The notes beneath the pieces are model-generated. The model was given only the letters and a program-made list of their open reading frames with translations, was not told the DNA's origin and ran no database searches. A stretch of 52,934 nucleotides of DNA. It comes from Planctomycetia bacterium (lineage in GTDB: Bacteria; Planctomycetota; Planctomycetia; Pirellulales; PALSA-1355). A program made the position numbers and the translations under genes. Below are positions 51,338-52,934 of this stretch, piece by piece. The stretch lies in assembly GCA_016200205.1 (NCBI GenBank), contig JACQFF010000151.1, positions 1-52,934 of the forward strand, written 5' to 3'. The stretch's first letter is position 1; every line of letters starts with the position of its first letter.

Positions 51338-52934
51338 TCATTTATCTACCGGCCGTGGATCGGCGCGCGGCTCGGGCGGAGAGATCGGGCGAGTCATTAC
51401 GTCGGCCGGAGGCTGGCCCAAAGCAACATACAGTTCGAACTCTGCCCGATTGTAATCCATGACCGCGCGAAGATATTCGGTCCGCGCTCTCGCCAGCAGC
51501 CGCAGACTGTCGAGTACCTCAATTGGCAATCCTTCGCGGCCTTTGATGCGGATAAGATCTTCTTGAAAAGCCTCCTGTCCCGATTTCACGGCAGATTCGC
51601 CGATCGTAATCTGCGAAAACCGAGCCCTTGTGCGGGCATGAGCCTCCGCGACTTCTGCTTGCACCCGGTTCAGCGTGGCGACTAATTCGAAATTGCTGCC
51701 GCGCGCACGACTGGCGGCTGCGTTTATCAGCGCGCGGTTGCCAACCGCCAAATTGCGCAGCGACCAGTAGGCAACGGCATCAAAATCGGTCCGCCCGTCG
51801 AAATGTCCGAATGTCGGGGTCACCAGATTGCTCCCGCCGCCGAACGTTCCGGCGCTGAAACCAACAATCACGTTCGGCGAAAAGGGCAGCAGCCTCGCGC
51901 TGTCCAGCTCCAACAATGTTCGGCGTATCGCGGCCCGACGTTCCGCCAATTCCGGCCGCTGCATGAGAGCCGTGGCAATCAATTGGCGCAGGGAAGTCGA
52001 GTCCGGAACGATGGCAACCGGCATGGCCATTTCCGTTGGATGAAGCCGAACGGCGGGATCAAGGTTCAGCAATTGAGCAAGTCGCGCCGAAGACGTTAAT
52101 ACTTCGGCTTCCGCCATGAGCAGGTCCGTTTCGCGGCGATCAAGTTCAGTAGCAGCCCGATCGGCATCCGCTTTTCGCCCTTGGCCGGTCTTGGCATAGT
52201 TGCGGGTTAAGCGCGCAACCTCCCTGGCTTCGTCTCGTACTTTGACGGCCAGGGCACGAACTTGTTCGGCCCGCAACAATTCGAGGTAGCCCACCGCAAC
52301 CTGCAACAGAACCTCGTTTCGTGTCGCCACGCCGGCAAACTGCCGTTCTTGAACCAGTTGACGGCTTCGCAGGTAACCATAGAGTGATTCCGACAGATTA
52401 CCATTCCATACGAGGCCGGGAATATTGACGCTCCCCGCGGCGATCGCGTTGGCGCCAGCACCAGCAAACAGGGCGCTCCGATTGACCGCTAAAATATTGC
52501 CGTTTGATTGCTGGAGATTCCCCGTATGGTTGTCGTAGTTCGTGCCCAAGTTGATGTTCGGCAGGATTTGCGCGGCAGCCAGTTGCCGTTCCGCGAGCGC
52601 TTGGACCACTCGTTGGCTCGCAAGTTGAATTTGAGGGTTTTCGACACCTGCCAATCGCAATGCGGTGGCAAGATCGATAGGCGCAAACTCTTGAGCCAGA
52701 AGTGTTGAAGCGGCCTCAGGCCGATCATCCATCGGTTCGGCGGAAACCGGCTCAGGCTGATAAAAGCTGACGCGGCTCGAAACGGGCCCGGACGTCTTCA
52801 CTTCAGGCCTCGAAAGGCCCGCGCCAAGCAATGCCGCGGAGCCGCGGTTCGAGTCTGGCGGGGCTGCCATCGCGCTGGCACCGGCGATCAGCAGGATCGC
52901 TAGAACCGCCGATGCGCGAGAGTTGTTCGTCGAG
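51338..52934 (-). CDS. TolC-family outer-membrane efflux protein, 5' end beyond window
   Basis: About 531 residues are visible. The frame runs through the window edge, and a signal-peptide core (ASAVLAILLIAGASA) lies upstream of the first in-window ATG at 52870, so the true start is outside. The efflux domain starts at IDLATALRLAGVENPQIQLASQRV. It has the two helical repeats, the NLDPAVRL turn, QRPELAERRAAIRRT and LPIEVLDSLRLLARARTEYLRAVMDYNRAEFELYVALGQPP. It is a tandem paralogue of the 49607-51277 protein, 60 bases upstream in the same operon, with nearly identical FGGGSN...TPTFGHF-GR-DFDA segments. Confidence 0.88.
   Translation of the reverse strand, partial: STNNSRASAVLAILLIAGASAMAAPPDSNRGSAALLGAGLSRPEVKTSGPVSSRVSFYQPEPVSAEPMDDRPEAASTLLAQEFAPIDLATALRLAGVENPQIQLASQRVVQALAERQLAAAQILPNINLGTNYDNHTGNLQQSNGNILAVNRSALFAGAGANAIAAGSVNIPGLVWNGNLSESLYGYLRSRQLVQERQFAGVATRNEVLLQVAVGYLELLRAEQVRALAVKVRDEAREVARLTRNYAKTGQGRKADADRAATELDRRETDLLMAEAEVLTSSARLAQLLNLDPAVRLHPTEMAMPVAIVPDSTSLRQLIATALMQRPELAERRAAIRRTLLELDSARLLPFSPNVIVGFSAGTFGGGSNLVTPTFGHFDGRTDFDAVAYWSLRNLAVGNRALINAAASRARGSNFELVATLNRVQAEVAEAHARTRARFSQITIGESAVKSGQEAFQEDLIRIKGREGLPIEVLDSLRLLARARTEYLRAVMDYNRAEFELYVALGQPPADVMTRPISPPEPRADPRPVDK

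Noticed and set aside
1-52934. tRNA, rRNA and CRISPR arrays
   Set aside because: I found no cloverleaf-like gene ending in CCA, no rRNA-like block and no regularly spaced direct repeats.

Overview
The window looks like a chromosomal segment of a planctomycete, probably close to the Pirellulales. The evidence is the gene content. There are two Tat-exported DUF1501 proteins, one paired with a PSCyt1/DUF1549/DUF1553 cytochrome protein. There are two DUF1559-type pilin-like proteins, two DUF1573 proteins, many Tat-signal TIM-barrel and oxidoreductase proteins, a surface protein with an N-terminal LEPLEDRPLL motif plus dockerin repeats, and a protein kinase fused to a tubulin-like domain. I saw no rRNA, tRNA, CRISPR array or transposase gene.

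Layout. 0-2.4 kb: the tail of an unknown gene, an FKBP isomerase and a convergent apolipoprotein N-acyltransferase. 2.4-5.5 kb (minus strand): two DUF1573 proteins, a secreted ten-cysteine miniprotein and a single-pass membrane protein, followed by decayed copies of members of the same set. 5.8-13.9 kb: a DUF1559 protein, a DUF1501 protein, an AlkA-like DNA glycosylase, then a PSCyt1/DUF1549/DUF1553 plus DUF1501 pair. 14-24 kb: a DgoK-like sugar-acid kinase, a second pilin-like protein, small envelope proteins, a dockerin-PqaA surface protein, a DUF3500 protein, an LRR lipoprotein, a hydroxypyruvate-isomerase-like protein and threonine synthase. Two short palindromic elements sit exactly in the stop codons of the DgoK and PqaA genes. 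24.2-29.4 kb: a tightly coupled TetR / membrane-fusion lipoprotein / RND pump operon. 29.5-32.2 kb: a beta-propeller protein and a Gfo/Idh/MocA oxidoreductase. 32.2-38.4 kb: a probable signalling module. 38.4-43.9 kb: a small charged protein, an MFS carrier, the remnant of an enolase-superfamily sugar-acid dehydratase, an amidohydrolase, a TIM-barrel isomerase and an envelope helical protein. 44-52.9 kb (minus strand): a second tripartite efflux operon with two outer-membrane-factor genes, one cut by the window end.

The most unusual part is 32.2-38.4 kb. A Ser/Thr kinase-like domain is fused to a Tubulin_2/FtsZ-like GTPase domain with an SGGTGGG signature. It is flanked upstream by an AAA+ ATPase with a winged-helix-like N-terminus and downstream by an overlapping ~113-residue protein. 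An FHA-EAL protein is encoded divergently. I infer a phosphorylation-controlled, nucleotide-driven assembly linked to phosphopeptide recognition and c-di-GMP. This is a hypothesis from domains and gene order only.

The window also shows gene decay: a composite pseudogene at 2.4-2.9 kb, an internally deleted dehydratase at 40.6-41.0 kb, an in-frame amber codon near the end of the hydroxypyruvate-isomerase-like gene, and a probably damaged small gene at 38.5-38.9 kb. Starts were chosen by eye from ribosome-binding sites, signal peptides and neighbouring genes. Family names come from recognised motifs, not from searches.
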